NCBI GenBank assembly: GCA_030425645.1
Contig: JAUHZK010000001.1
Coordinates: 310,001-374,000, forward strand
DNA length: 64,000 nucleotides
Reading direction: 5' to 3'
DNA from: Gammaproteobacteria bacterium
GTDB lineage: Bacteria > Pseudomonadota > Gammaproteobacteria > JAPPPA01
The notes beneath the pieces were generated by a model, which saw nothing but the letters and a program-made list of their open reading frames with translations, made no database searches and had not been told where the DNA came from. Positions 38,225-46,854 of the stretch are shown in pieces. How positions within the stretch are numbered: position 1 is the first letter of the stretch; every line of letters starts with the position of its first letter. A program made the position numbers and the translations under genes.

Positions 38225-39422
38225 TAGTGACCACCTCTAGCGCGACTCCGGCCGGGGCAAAACCGGGGTGGTCAAACAAGTGGCTATTGCGCGCAAAAAT
38301 TTCTGCGCCACGGGCGCCGGTGCCGTATAGCTCTTGGCTGATTAAGGCACAGGGCTGGGTTGTTTGTGGCGTGTATTCACTGACACGGCCTAGGCGTTCT
38401 GAACGCTGGGTTAGATCACTACTTACGGCGCTATAAAGGCTGTTTAAAGCCATCCAGGTATTGCGGTCGGCGCTGCTCATTTGGTCGTCAATTTCAGCCA
38501 GCAACAGGTCGCGTATTTCAATCGCTTGTTGGTGACTGTCGTAGCTTGCAGCGGCGGCTGCTTGGCAGGCGTTGGTCAACGCCGCTGTGCGCAGCAGCTG
38601 ATCTAAGGCCTTGGCATTTTGGGCTTGCGTTTGGCGGCTTGGGGTGTCGTTGTAGCTTGGTGGCTGGGCTTGATAACCCCATGCCTCACGCAGGGCCGAT
38701 ACCGCTTGTAGTGGCGTGGTCACGGTTTCGGTGACTTGCTCAAAAACTGCTAGCAGCTGGCTAGCCATTGCCTTTGGATTCTGTAACTGCTGCGCCTGGC
38801 GGGCGAGGTATAACGACCAATCGAAAGCGCTATTGGCAACGGCTGAAGCACCGCGCAAGGTGCGCGCGGCCTCAAACTGATTAAACCACTCGTTAAGCTG
38901 AGTAATGGCGCTTTGGCGCACAAATTCCGGCTTGTTCTGGACGCTAAATACGTTGGCGAATTCGGCGGCAGCAGCAGCGCTGGCCTCAGAGGCTTGTCGC
39001 TTAACGGCAGCGCGGTTATTGACGGCACCGACTGGGTAGCTAAGCGCCTCGACGGGCAGGAATTCAATCGAAAAGGCGACGTACTCACCTTCTTGGGCAT
39101 TGTATTGCCACTCCGGCAGGCTGGCGGTGACGCATTGCGCTGGCGGCAACCAAGGCAATTCTAGGCGGCCGCTGCCGCGCTCTTTAAAGACGGCCAATAA
39201 GGCGTCGCGCTGGCTTAACACGTCAGCGCCAGATAGCCAGCCGTTAACGCGGATAATGCCGTCGCGTTCGGTTAGATCTTCAAAGCCTGGCAAACGACGC
39301 AAGGCGAACTCATGCACCACACGTAGGCGGCCAGCAGCGTTGCTACTACGGCTGCACTCAAAGCGCACGCCTCTATACGAAGGCAGGCGGGTGTCTGGCC
39401 AGACGTTACTGCTTAGGGTCAT
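38217..39422 (-). CDS. DNA circularization-type protein (Mu gpN)
   Basis: SYRGVRFECSRSSNAAGRLRVVHEFALRRLPGFEDLT. Confidence 0.85.
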   Translation of the reverse strand: MTLSSNVWPDTRLPSYRGVRFECSRSSNAAGRLRVVHEFALRRLPGFEDLTERDGIIRVNGWLSGADVLSQRDALLAVFKERGSGRLELPWLPPAQCVTASLPEWQYNAQEGEYVAFSIEFLPVEALSYPVGAVNNRAAVKRQASEASAAAAAEFANVFSVQNKPEFVRQSAITQLNEWFNQFEAARTLRGASAVANSAFDWSLYLARQAQQLQNPKAMASQLLAVFEQVTETVTTPLQAVSALREAWGYQAQPPSYNDTPSRQTQAQNAKALDQLLRTAALTNACQAAAAASYDSHQQAIEIRDLLLAEIDDQMSSADRNTWMALNSLYSAVSSDLTQRSERLGRVSEYTPQTTQPCALISQELYGTGARGAEIFARNSHLFDHPGFAPAGVALEVVTND

Positions 39423-40873
39423 TAATCGGCCCCCACATTAGTGCGGCCGGTGTTCACCTGCAGCTTGGTTTTGCCGTCGGTTTCTATGCTGGTGACTTTG
39501 GCGGCGCTATTAGCGTCGGTGCTGACCTCGATGCGGATAGTGGAGTCACCGTTGGGCGCGGCGTTGTTACCCTCGTAGCGGAATGATTCTAAGCCTAGGC
39601 CGTCGGCAAAGATGGCGCTAGTTAGACGCCGGTCGACGTCTGAAAATTGGCTTAAAACGCCTTTTAAACCTTCTTGACGGCTGCGCTTTTCAAGCTCTGA
39701 TAGCTCTGAATTAATTGCTGCAAACGCATCTCTTGCGCCGTTCGTTCCCAGAATATTGTCGGCTATTTTGGTTACCGTATCGCCTGTGCTTGCCAATTGC
39801 TGATTGGTAATTTGGGCAGCGCGTGCGCTGTCTGCTAATAAGGTGGCGCCGTCGCCATTGGCGTTATAGAAGTCGTTAATACTGTCGATAGCGCCATCGT
39901 TTTGCCTGAACTCGGCGATTGCCGCACTAAATGCCCTAGTCGACTCTGCATCAAATACCTGGCTTAGCTGGGTTGACTTGCCGCCACTGGCTTGGATGAT
40001 CTCGACAAGCAACTCATTAATCGGACGCATGATCTCTTCGCCACGCTTCAGCGCTTCGGTGTCGAAGACCTGTATGCCACCTTTTTCTTGCAGCAGTTTG
40101 ACTTTGTCAGCATCGCCTAACGTTCTAAGCAGTGCCTCAAACGCTGTAGTGGCTTGCTCTGAGCTACCAACACCAGCACGGATTAACTGCAAGGCCGCAC
40201 CCATTTCACGGATGGCAGGAATGCCGGTGCGGCCCATTTTGGCGTAGGCAGCAACGTTACGTTCGCCCAGCTGGGCCAAATTCGCCAAAGTAAAGCTGCC
40301 TGCTTTACCTTGGTTAATCAAAATATCTAGAGCCGAGTTGACTTCTTCTTTGGTGGTAAGTCCAAACTTTTTAAATTGTGCAGTTAAGGCGCCAACGCTG
40401 GCGCCTTCGGCACCGGCGGCCTGGATGGCTAGCGCCATATTGCGAGCTTGCTCGCGGGCAAAATCGAGGTCGCCGGTTTTTTCGACAATCTCGCTGACGG
40501 CGTCGAGCAGCTGCTTGCTGTCGATGTTGATGTCGTCAGCGCTGGCCGTGTCGAACAGCTGATTTTTTAACTGCCGAATTTCTGCTGGGCTGCGACCGCT
40601 TTGAATACCTAAACGCTCGAAGCGTTCTTCAGCCTCTAATAAGTTACCGCTGACTTTTGCGGAACTAAAGCCAGCGCCTAATAGACCGGCGCCACCAGCA
40701 AATTTGCCGAAGCCTTTAAAGCTGCGGCCGGTGGCGGCTAGGTCTTTGCGCATGCGCCGTAGGTTCTGCTGGGTGTTTTTAGCAAACCGTTTTTGGGCGC
40801 GGCCGTTTTTCTTGGTTTGCTGCTCAAAGCTGCCACCCAAGTTGACCTGAATATTGTATTCCTGATCGGCCAT
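39422..40873 (-). CDS. Tail tape measure protein
   Basis: RMRKDLAATGRSFKGFGKFAGGAGLLGAG, TMP-type SALDILINQGKAGSFTLANLAQLGE; position after chaperone. Confidence 0.85.
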   Translation of the reverse strand: MADQEYNIQVNLGGSFEQQTKKNGRAQKRFAKNTQQNLRRMRKDLAATGRSFKGFGKFAGGAGLLGAGFSSAKVSGNLLEAEERFERLGIQSGRSPAEIRQLKNQLFDTASADDINIDSKQLLDAVSEIVEKTGDLDFAREQARNMALAIQAAGAEGASVGALTAQFKKFGLTTKEEVNSALDILINQGKAGSFTLANLAQLGERNVAAYAKMGRTGIPAIREMGAALQLIRAGVGSSEQATTAFEALLRTLGDADKVKLLQEKGGIQVFDTEALKRGEEIMRPINELLVEIIQASGGKSTQLSQVFDAESTRAFSAAIAEFRQNDGAIDSINDFYNANGDGATLLADSARAAQITNQQLASTGDTVTKIADNILGTNGARDAFAAINSELSELEKRSRQEGLKGVLSQFSDVDRRLTSAIFADGLGLESFRYEGNNAAPNGDSTIRIEVSTDANSAAKVTSIETDGKTKLQVNTGRTNVGAD

Positions 40874-41013
40874 TAGTGATGGTTGCGGGCGGCCTTAGCT
40901 GCGGCGCGTTTGCGGACTTGGATAATATGGTCGGCTTGCATGGATAGCGGCTCGAATAGAGACTCAGGCATCTGTAATGACTGGGCCGGTGTCAGGCCCG
41001 TTAGCTGCTGCAT
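40873..41013 (-). CDS. Tail assembly chaperone frameshift (GT) segment, 46 codons from internal ATG
   Basis: MQQLTGLTPAQSLQMPESLFEPLSMQADHIIQVRKRAAAKAARNHH; below the ORF-track cutoff. Stop overlaps the tape measure start. Confidence 0.75.
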   Translation of the reverse strand: MQQLTGLTPAQSLQMPESLFEPLSMQADHIIQVRKRAAAKAARNHH

Positions 41014-41443
41014 TACTGTTAACCTTGGCAGCTGGTTTAGCAGCCGCAGGGCACGTTCGCCCCCGTATCCTTAATCGCTTTTGCGCCTCGTCGATTTTCT
41101 CTTCGTCGACTTCGTAGAGTTTGCCCAGCACAGTGGCTGGAATGCTTGGGCTAGCCAGTTCTGGCAGCGTGCCAGTGCTATCGCTGAGTTTGACAATTTG
41201 GGCGTGCAGTAAATGCCGGTTAAATAGGCATTCGCTGGGTAAACGTAACCAAGCGCCCTCTGGCTCGCCGGATGCTTGGCAGTAGGTGCCGACCTCGGCT
41301 GCGAGTTCGGCACTATCCTTGTCGGCTTTGGTGGCTTCGCGCAGCTCGATGGTGTCGTAGCGTGCATTTAGGACGCTGCTGTCGCCTTGGGTAACGGCGA
41401 TGCCACGTTCAAGCTTGACGACTTCGGTTAGTGGTTCGTACAT
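40964..41443 (-). CDS. Tail assembly chaperone (Mu gp41-like)
   Basis: Between tail tube and tape measure; overlaps the second frame with a slippery site at 41057-41064. Confidence 0.8.
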   Translation of the reverse strand: MYEPLTEVVKLERGIAVTQGDSSVLNARYDTIELREATKADKDSAELAAEVGTYCQASGEPEGAWLRLPSECLFNRHLLHAQIVKLSDSTGTLPELASPSIPATVLGKLYEVDEEKIDEAQKRLRIRGRTCPAAAKPAAKVNSNAAANGPDTGPVITDA

Positions 41444-41472
41444 GCGTTGTTACTCGCACCCTCTCCCCTAAA

Positions 41473-41495
41473 CCCTCTCCCTAGTAGGGAGAGGG
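41473..41495. repeat. 10-bp-stem palindrome between tail tube and chaperone genes
   Basis: CCCTCTCCCT-agt-AGGGAGAGGG. Confidence 0.8.
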
Positions 41496-41510
41496 GAATA
41501 AGGCATGGGG

Positions 41511-41873
41511 TTATAGCTGGATAGGGTCGCCGCCTAGGGTGTAGGTGACGGTTAGATAGTCGTCACCTAGGTCGCCACCACTGGCGAAGGTGCAGCCTGG
41601 GCAAAGTACGCGAACACCGCTAGAGGCGACTAAGGTGATGGGCTCGTTGGCCACGTCACGCAGATTCTTAGCCGTATCAAGGCTTTTATTGAGTAGCGCT
41701 ACTTGTAGCTGCGGCACCACGGGGCGCGTTTTTTGGCCATGTTGGCCATTGCCTGCCGGGAGCGGTTCACTCTCTTTGCCTGCCCAGTTGTTGATCTTGG
41801 TGTCGTCTGGGTTGACACCAATGCTCTGGCCACGTAATTCGATTGCGATAAAACTGAGTACTTCTAAAGCCAT
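41511..41873 (-). CDS. Tail tube protein (Mu gpM)
   Basis: Position between sheath and chaperone; size 120 aa. Confidence 0.8.
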   Translation of the reverse strand: MALEVLSFIAIELRGQSIGVNPDDTKINNWAGKESEPLPAGNGQHGQKTRPVVPQLQVALLNKSLDTAKNLRDVANEPITLVASSGVRVLCPGCTFASGGDLGDDYLTVTYTLGGDPIQL

Positions 41874-41918
41874 GTCTAAATCCTTAAATAATGGGGTTAC
41901 GAGTCAACACAGCCGTGG

Positions 41919-43433
41919 CTAGCGGACAAAGGCCGCATTGGTACCGACAAACCGCAGTTGGTTCATGGTGTTTGGCTGTTGTTCTGTATCGAGGCGATTG
42001 GGATCTTCGCTATTGCGCAGCACAATCAGCTGGTCTTTGTAATGGCTAAGGTTTTCCATAATTCCGGCGCTAACAAACTTCTGGTAGTGACCAATTAGCC
42101 AGCTGCGCATCCGCTCTGGCGTCATTACTGGGCCTGCCTCTGGGCCAAAGCTGTCGCCGTCTTCGGCTAACTTAAAACCACGCAGCTCGCGGCGGATGTC
42201 GTTGTTCTGGCTCCAACGCCAGAAACTCAACACCTCAACGGTGTTTAGGTCTTGGTAGGCGGTGTCTAGGGCGCCGACTTCGTTTTCGGTGTACATGGTG
42301 ACCATGCGTTCGATACGGACTAGGCCAGCCGCGTCAACGTTAAAGGTGCTGACACCGGCTGCTAACAGCTGGTGGCGCTCGGTTTCACTAAACCGATGGT
42401 TGCTATTAGGCGGTAAGGTTGAGCGCAGTGGCAGGCCTTCAAAGGCTACAGCCGGGTCTTTATTGGCGCTGGCCTCGATGGCTGAAGCGACATCGGCAGC
42501 AATGACAAAGTGCGGTGTGGCACTGCCTGCAATGCCTAGCGCAGCCACTTGGTGGCTGTTGCGGCCGTTATTGGCCCAGGCGATTAGGTCAGCAGCGGTG
42601 GCACCGGTGTCGGTATTGCCGACGGCAAAAATGGCACGGCCGTCTCGCTGGCTGTTGTATTGCCAGCGGCGGTCGAGTTCGGCTTCTAGGGTGCGCAGGT
42701 TGGCTTCGTCTAAATACGGGCTCACCAGCTTGGTCATGTGGTCGTCTTCAGTGGCGGCAAAGGCGGCGCTGATGTCTGGGTTGCCAACACTAATGACCGG
42801 CTGCGTGGTGATAACGGTTAGGCCTGCTGCGTCTGGCTCATTACGGCCAAGGTCTAAGCCTTGGTTAATGGTGATTTGGTTGGCGGTAGCGCCGACCCAT
42901 TTGGCGGTGAGTACGGCTTTGCTAGTGTCAGCACCGTCAACCGCTGCAGTGACGTTTAGGTTGGGGTTGTCATTCACGGCATCGACAAAGCTTTGCGCGA
43001 GGGTGTCGCCGGTGTCGTCGGCATTAACGGCAATACGCACGCGGCCGTTGAGGCTGGTGGCACCGATATAGCGCACAAACTCGCCAATGCTTGGGCCTTC
43101 GACAGGATCGTCGATATTGAATTGCACTTCCCATTGGCTGGCGCTGCCGGCGTCGTCATCTAGGGCGATGGCATAAACCGGCAGGTTGCCTGCGTTGCGC
43201 AATGCGGCCAGCAACATGCTGGCCAATAGACTACCGGCACCCGCTAGCGCCACGGCTTGGGTGTTGCTGGTAATTAGTTGACGAAAACCACGGGCAATCG
43301 GCGCGCTGGCCAAGGGCTGGCCAATCACATTAATGCTGCGAGGCATGCCGGTCAGACCGCGCACGGCGTTGCGTGGGTCAAACTGAATGGCGGCGCCGGG
43401 TACTAGGGTAATGGGGATGCTGGTTAATGCCAT
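41919..43433 (-). CDS. Tail sheath protein (Mu gpL)
   Basis: 504 aa; FDPRNAVRGLTGMPRSINVIGQ..; conserved position. Confidence 0.9.
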   Translation of the reverse strand: MALTSIPITLVPGAAIQFDPRNAVRGLTGMPRSINVIGQPLASAPIARGFRQLITSNTQAVALAGAGSLLASMLLAALRNAGNLPVYAIALDDDAGSASQWEVQFNIDDPVEGPSIGEFVRYIGATSLNGRVRIAVNADDTGDTLAQSFVDAVNDNPNLNVTAAVDGADTSKAVLTAKWVGATANQITINQGLDLGRNEPDAAGLTVITTQPVISVGNPDISAAFAATEDDHMTKLVSPYLDEANLRTLEAELDRRWQYNSQRDGRAIFAVGNTDTGATAADLIAWANNGRNSHQVAALGIAGSATPHFVIAADVASAIEASANKDPAVAFEGLPLRSTLPPNSNHRFSETERHQLLAAGVSTFNVDAAGLVRIERMVTMYTENEVGALDTAYQDLNTVEVLSFWRWSQNNDIRRELRGFKLAEDGDSFGPEAGPVMTPERMRSWLIGHYQKFVSAGIMENLSHYKDQLIVLRNSEDPNRLDTEQQPNTMNQLRFVGTNAAFVR

Positions 43434-43445
43434 GTTTAAGGCCTC

Positions 43446-44024
43446 TTAAATGGGGTTATTAAGTCCGGTTGCGTGGGCGGCGATAGCGGCCTCGCCTTGG
43501 GTATTGATGTGTTTTTCGCTATTGGTGTGCACGGTAATGAGCGGCACTAAGTCGGCGCCGTTGCTGTTTTCTAGGCTGACGATTTGATCAAAGGTGACGG
43601 CCCAGAGGTTGATGCCGGTTTTGTCGAGGCGCACGCTGTAGCGGTTAGCGCCGTTGATGTTCTGTGGCATGCCGCTGTAGTCGTTGCATGCCCCGTCTTT
43701 GGCTAGCCAGAGGCTGACTAAGTCTGTTAATGCCAGGGCAATGCGGTCACGGGTTTCTTGTTGGCCGTCGGCAGTGCCGATGTAAATGGCCATGCGGGCT
43801 GTACAGCCATATTGATTATTCAGCTCTTGGTAGCGTTTAATCGCGCTGGTGCGCAGGCAGCTGACCATGAGCACACGGTTGTGCGTGCTGATATATTCCA
43901 AATCGGCAAGGGTGACTTGACCCGCATGGGTGGTGACTTGCTTGGCAGCAAACTCGCTGGGCCAGCTGTTATTGATGGCCTTTAAAGCGGCGTTGATGTC
44001 GTCACGTAGTTTTAGCGTACTCAT
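43446..44024 (-). CDS. Mu gp37-like (DUF1834) protein
   Basis: MSTLKLRDDINAALKAINNSWPSEF..; ATG 44024 preferred. Confidence 0.7.
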   Translation of the reverse strand: MSTLKLRDDINAALKAINNSWPSEFAAKQVTTHAGQVTLADLEYISTHNRVLMVSCLRTSAIKRYQELNNQYGCTARMAIYIGTADGQQETRDRIALALTDLVSLWLAKDGACNDYSGMPQNINGANRYSVRLDKTGINLWAVTFDQIVSLENSNGADLVPLITVHTNSEKHINTQGEAAIAAHATGLNNPI

Positions 44025-44458
44025 TGCAGCAGCCCCAAATACCATTCGCCAATTTCAATACCAATGCGCTCGGCTTCGTCTTCACTAATGCCAAGATATT
44101 GGCGGGCGGGAATGTTTTGCTCTGGCCAGCCTTCGTTATGGACTCCGGCGTATGGCAGGTTGGATCCCACCAATACGGTTTCACTTTGGGCCTCAGAGCT
44201 AATGCTGTCGATTAGGTCGCCTTCGGCGTCGAGCAAGCTTTGGCCACCGCTAACGGTTTTGGCGTAGCGCTCTGACCACGCGGGCCAAGGGCTGCCGTCT
44301 GGCGCGGATTTTAGGCTTTCTAAACGCTCGCGGGCGCCGTCCTCAAGGATCTGCCCAACCGGTTCGCCGAGCTGCTCTAGGCTGCCAGTAGCCGCGTTGG
44401 CAATGGCGGCGTTAAGCCGCTCTAGGTCTCGCAGGTTGACGTTTAAGGCCATACTCAT
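44021..44458 (-). CDS. Virion morphogenesis protein (Mu gpG)
   Basis: ILEDGARERLESLKSAPDGSPWPAWSERYAKT; VLVGSNLPYAGVHNEG. Confidence 0.88.
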   Translation of the reverse strand: MSMALNVNLRDLERLNAAIANAATGSLEQLGEPVGQILEDGARERLESLKSAPDGSPWPAWSERYAKTVSGGQSLLDAEGDLIDSISSEAQSETVLVGSNLPYAGVHNEGWPEQNIPARQYLGISEDEAERIGIEIGEWYLGLLQ

Positions 44459-44462
44459 GCGC

Positions 44463-44864
44463 TTACCAGTTGTTTGTGCCGCTGCTGTTGCGACGCGGTT
44501 TGCTGGTGACTACTGGCTTCAGGTTGCCAGCGTTAGCGCTGCCGCCGTCAGCAGGGCTGGGCGGTGGGCAGGCTTTCAAGATGGTGTCTTTAACGCGTGC
44601 GTTTAGGGCTTTCTTTTCGTCGGTATACGCGCCTTGGCGGATACTTAGGCGGTACATGGCGACGTCGCATGTCCACGCCTCTAGCTGTTGTGCTGACCAC
44701 TTGGACTGGCAATGAATTGACCAGGCGTCGATGTCGGCGCTGGCGTCTTGCAATGCTGCCTCGATGACGGCCGCGCTGGCGACAATATTGCCATTGTCGT
44801 CTGTACGGTAGAAAACTGAGTCGCTACCGTAGCGGGCGCGCAGTTGTTGCTCGGTGGCGTACAT
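44463..44864 (-). CDS. DUF1320 / Mu gpJ-like head completion protein
   Basis: MYATEQQLRARYGSDSVFY..ALQDASADIDAW. Confidence 0.88.
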   Translation of the reverse strand: MYATEQQLRARYGSDSVFYRTDDNGNIVASAAVIEAALQDASADIDAWSIHCQSKWSAQQLEAWTCDVAMYRLSIRQGAYTDEKKALNARVKDTILKACPPPSPADGGSANAGNLKPVVTSKPRRNSSGTNNW

Positions 44865-46040
44865 TTATAGAGCCAGCCTAAAGTGTGGCAGCCAGCGGTG
44901 CACCGGCGCATTGTCGTAACGGCTGTTAAACCAAACGTCGGCTTGACGGATATTGCCACGTGGGCCTTCGATCCGGCCGATGTCGTTATCTACCACGCCT
45001 TCCATTGCATAACCGACTTCGGTGGGCGTACCCAAAATAAAGCCGATGGTGATTTGGTTGCCCGCCACGCTAACGTTGTTAATGGTTGCGCCGGTGAGCG
45101 TAAAGCCGTGATTGGCCACCGCTGTGACGAGGTTCGTATCAACCTCTAAATCACCCCAATTATTGACCGTTAGCACCACATTGTTGCCGTTAACCTGGCC
45201 ACTAATGTCTGGCAGCGGGAACCGGGCGATGTCCGCCATGTAATGGGCAAAGCTTTCGCCGATTTGGCGATTGGCGTAGCTCTCAAAGTGAATGCCGTCA
45301 TTCGGCCACGGCGCGTAGTGGTAGTAACTAAAGGCAAGACGCACGTAAGGGTTGGCTTTGGCTAGCTCTAGCTGGGCCTGTGGCACCTCTGAGGTGGTGG
45401 TGCCGATTTGGGTTAAGAAATTTTTAGTCCAGGCACCGCACTGGGTAATCACCAGCAAAGGCTTGCTGGTTTGACCGGTAATGGCGGTTATGCGGCGTTG
45501 GTAAGACTCGAGCAGCGTTTCTAGCGCGCTGAAGTGTGCGGCTAGAGTTTTGTTGCGATCGTTATACCCCTGGCTCAAAAAGATTGCCGGCACCACTAGT
45601 TTTGGGTAGGTTTCTTTTGCTTTGGCAATGGCGTCCATTTGGTTTTCAAAGGCGTTGCTGCCTTCTTGCATGTCATCAATGGACGTACCACCAACACCAC
45701 CAGCGGCAAAAATCATGGGCGGTTTATGGCCCTTATCGCGCATGGTTTCAGCAAAGCCACTGGCCCACGTTTCGCCAAACCCGTAGTTCAACGCGCCGGT
45801 GTTTTGTATCTCTAGCAATGGCACCAGATTACCCGGGTTAGGGACTCGGGCGCCGCCATGTTCAGGGTCTAGTCGCACCCCATTCTCAAACATAAAGCTA
45901 TTAGCCGGGCTAGTTGTACTTAGCAGCGGTAGCGACGATGTGCCGCCGCTGTTGGATTGTCCCGCGAACAGGTAAAACTCTGCGTAGCCAGTTAGGTCTC
46001 GAATAATTGGGCCGTTGCTAATCATGCTGCCATGTTCCAT
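44865..46040 (-). CDS. SGNH/sialate-O-acetylesterase-like hydrolase
   Basis: LFAGQSNSGG (block I), FAAGGVGGTSI, DGIHF catalytic Asp/His. Confidence 0.82.
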   Translation of the reverse strand: MEHGSMISNGPIIRDLTGYAEFYLFAGQSNSGGTSSLPLLSTTSPANSFMFENGVRLDPEHGGARVPNPGNLVPLLEIQNTGALNYGFGETWASGFAETMRDKGHKPPMIFAAGGVGGTSIDDMQEGSNAFENQMDAIAKAKETYPKLVVPAIFLSQGYNDRNKTLAAHFSALETLLESYQRRITAITGQTSKPLLVITQCGAWTKNFLTQIGTTTSEVPQAQLELAKANPYVRLAFSYYHYAPWPNDGIHFESYANRQIGESFAHYMADIARFPLPDISGQVNGNNVVLTVNNWGDLEVDTNLVTAVANHGFTLTGATINNVSVAGNQITIGFILGTPTEVGYAMEGVVDNDIGRIEGPRGNIRQADVWFNSRYDNAPVHRWLPHFRLAL

Positions 46041-46852
46041 AGGCCAACGGTGTTGCCGTCGTTTTCAAAGGTGAAGCCGGTACCGGTATCAGATGGGGTA
46101 ATGCCGGGCCAGCGCGAAACGTCAGACAGGCGGCCCGCTCGTAAGAGACCGCAGAAAGGATTGGGGGCTGGCGCGGCATAATCGACGCCATGCGCGCGGC
46201 CCATGTAGAAATGCGTTGGTGCCGTGACTTGGCGCAAACTGATGTTATTAGAAGTGCCGATATGATTTCCGTCTAAGTACAGCAGGAAGTTGTCGCCGTC
46301 ATAACAGACCTGAAAGACATAGTCCTGTCCTTCGTTCAGCGGGTTTGGGATATTTCCCACCGGGCCTTGGCGGTCAAAAGTGCCGTCAGCTTCGCGCCAG
46401 CCAACGTAGGGGCTGTTATTGACGTCGAGGCCGATCACCCAGCTTGCGTCAGGATTTTGGTCTTCGCGGTTCTCTGTGTGGGTATGCCATTCACCGGCTA
46501 GCACTTGGTCGGTGCCATTGGCCGCGCCGGCTTTAAATTTGACCTCGATGGTGAAGTTACCATTGGTCATGGCTTTGTCGGTGGTTAAGCCGTTGCTGTC
46601 AGCCCCCCGGTTAGTGCAGTCAAACTGCCATGCACCAGAGCCGCCACCGGGCGGACTGTCGACAAATACAGGGGCTGGCGACCCTACAAGCCGCAGATGG
46701 TTGCCGTGACCGCTTGTGTCTCTCAAGGCGTTGTTATTGCCAGAGCCGCCGCCATTCATTTCCAAATTGGCAAGGCGCGCCTCTTGGCGTTCAATGATGT
46801 CGCACAGCGCCTCATTGTCTAGTTCAACCAAGCAAGCAGGAACTTTTGCCAT
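46022..46852 (-). CDS. LamG/ConA-like lectin-domain virion protein
   Basis: GNFTIEVKFKAG..DNFLLYLDGNHIGTSNNISLRQ..FYMGRAHG. Confidence 0.8.
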   Translation of the reverse strand: MAKVPACLVELDNEALCDIIERQEARLANLEMNGGGSGNNNALRDTSGHGNHLRLVGSPAPVFVDSPPGGGSGAWQFDCTNRGADSNGLTTDKAMTNGNFTIEVKFKAGAANGTDQVLAGEWHTHTENREDQNPDASWVIGLDVNNSPYVGWREADGTFDRQGPVGNIPNPLNEGQDYVFQVCYDGDNFLLYLDGNHIGTSNNISLRQVTAPTHFYMGRAHGVDYAAPAPNPFCGLLRAGRLSDVSRWPGITPSDTGTGFTFENDGNTVGLWNMAA

Positions 46853-46854
46853 TA

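Noticed and set aside
42262-43071. 269-aa plus-strand ORF opposite the tail sheath gene
   Set aside because: Antisense to a clear sheath gene; Ser/Ala/Arg-rich shadow ORF.
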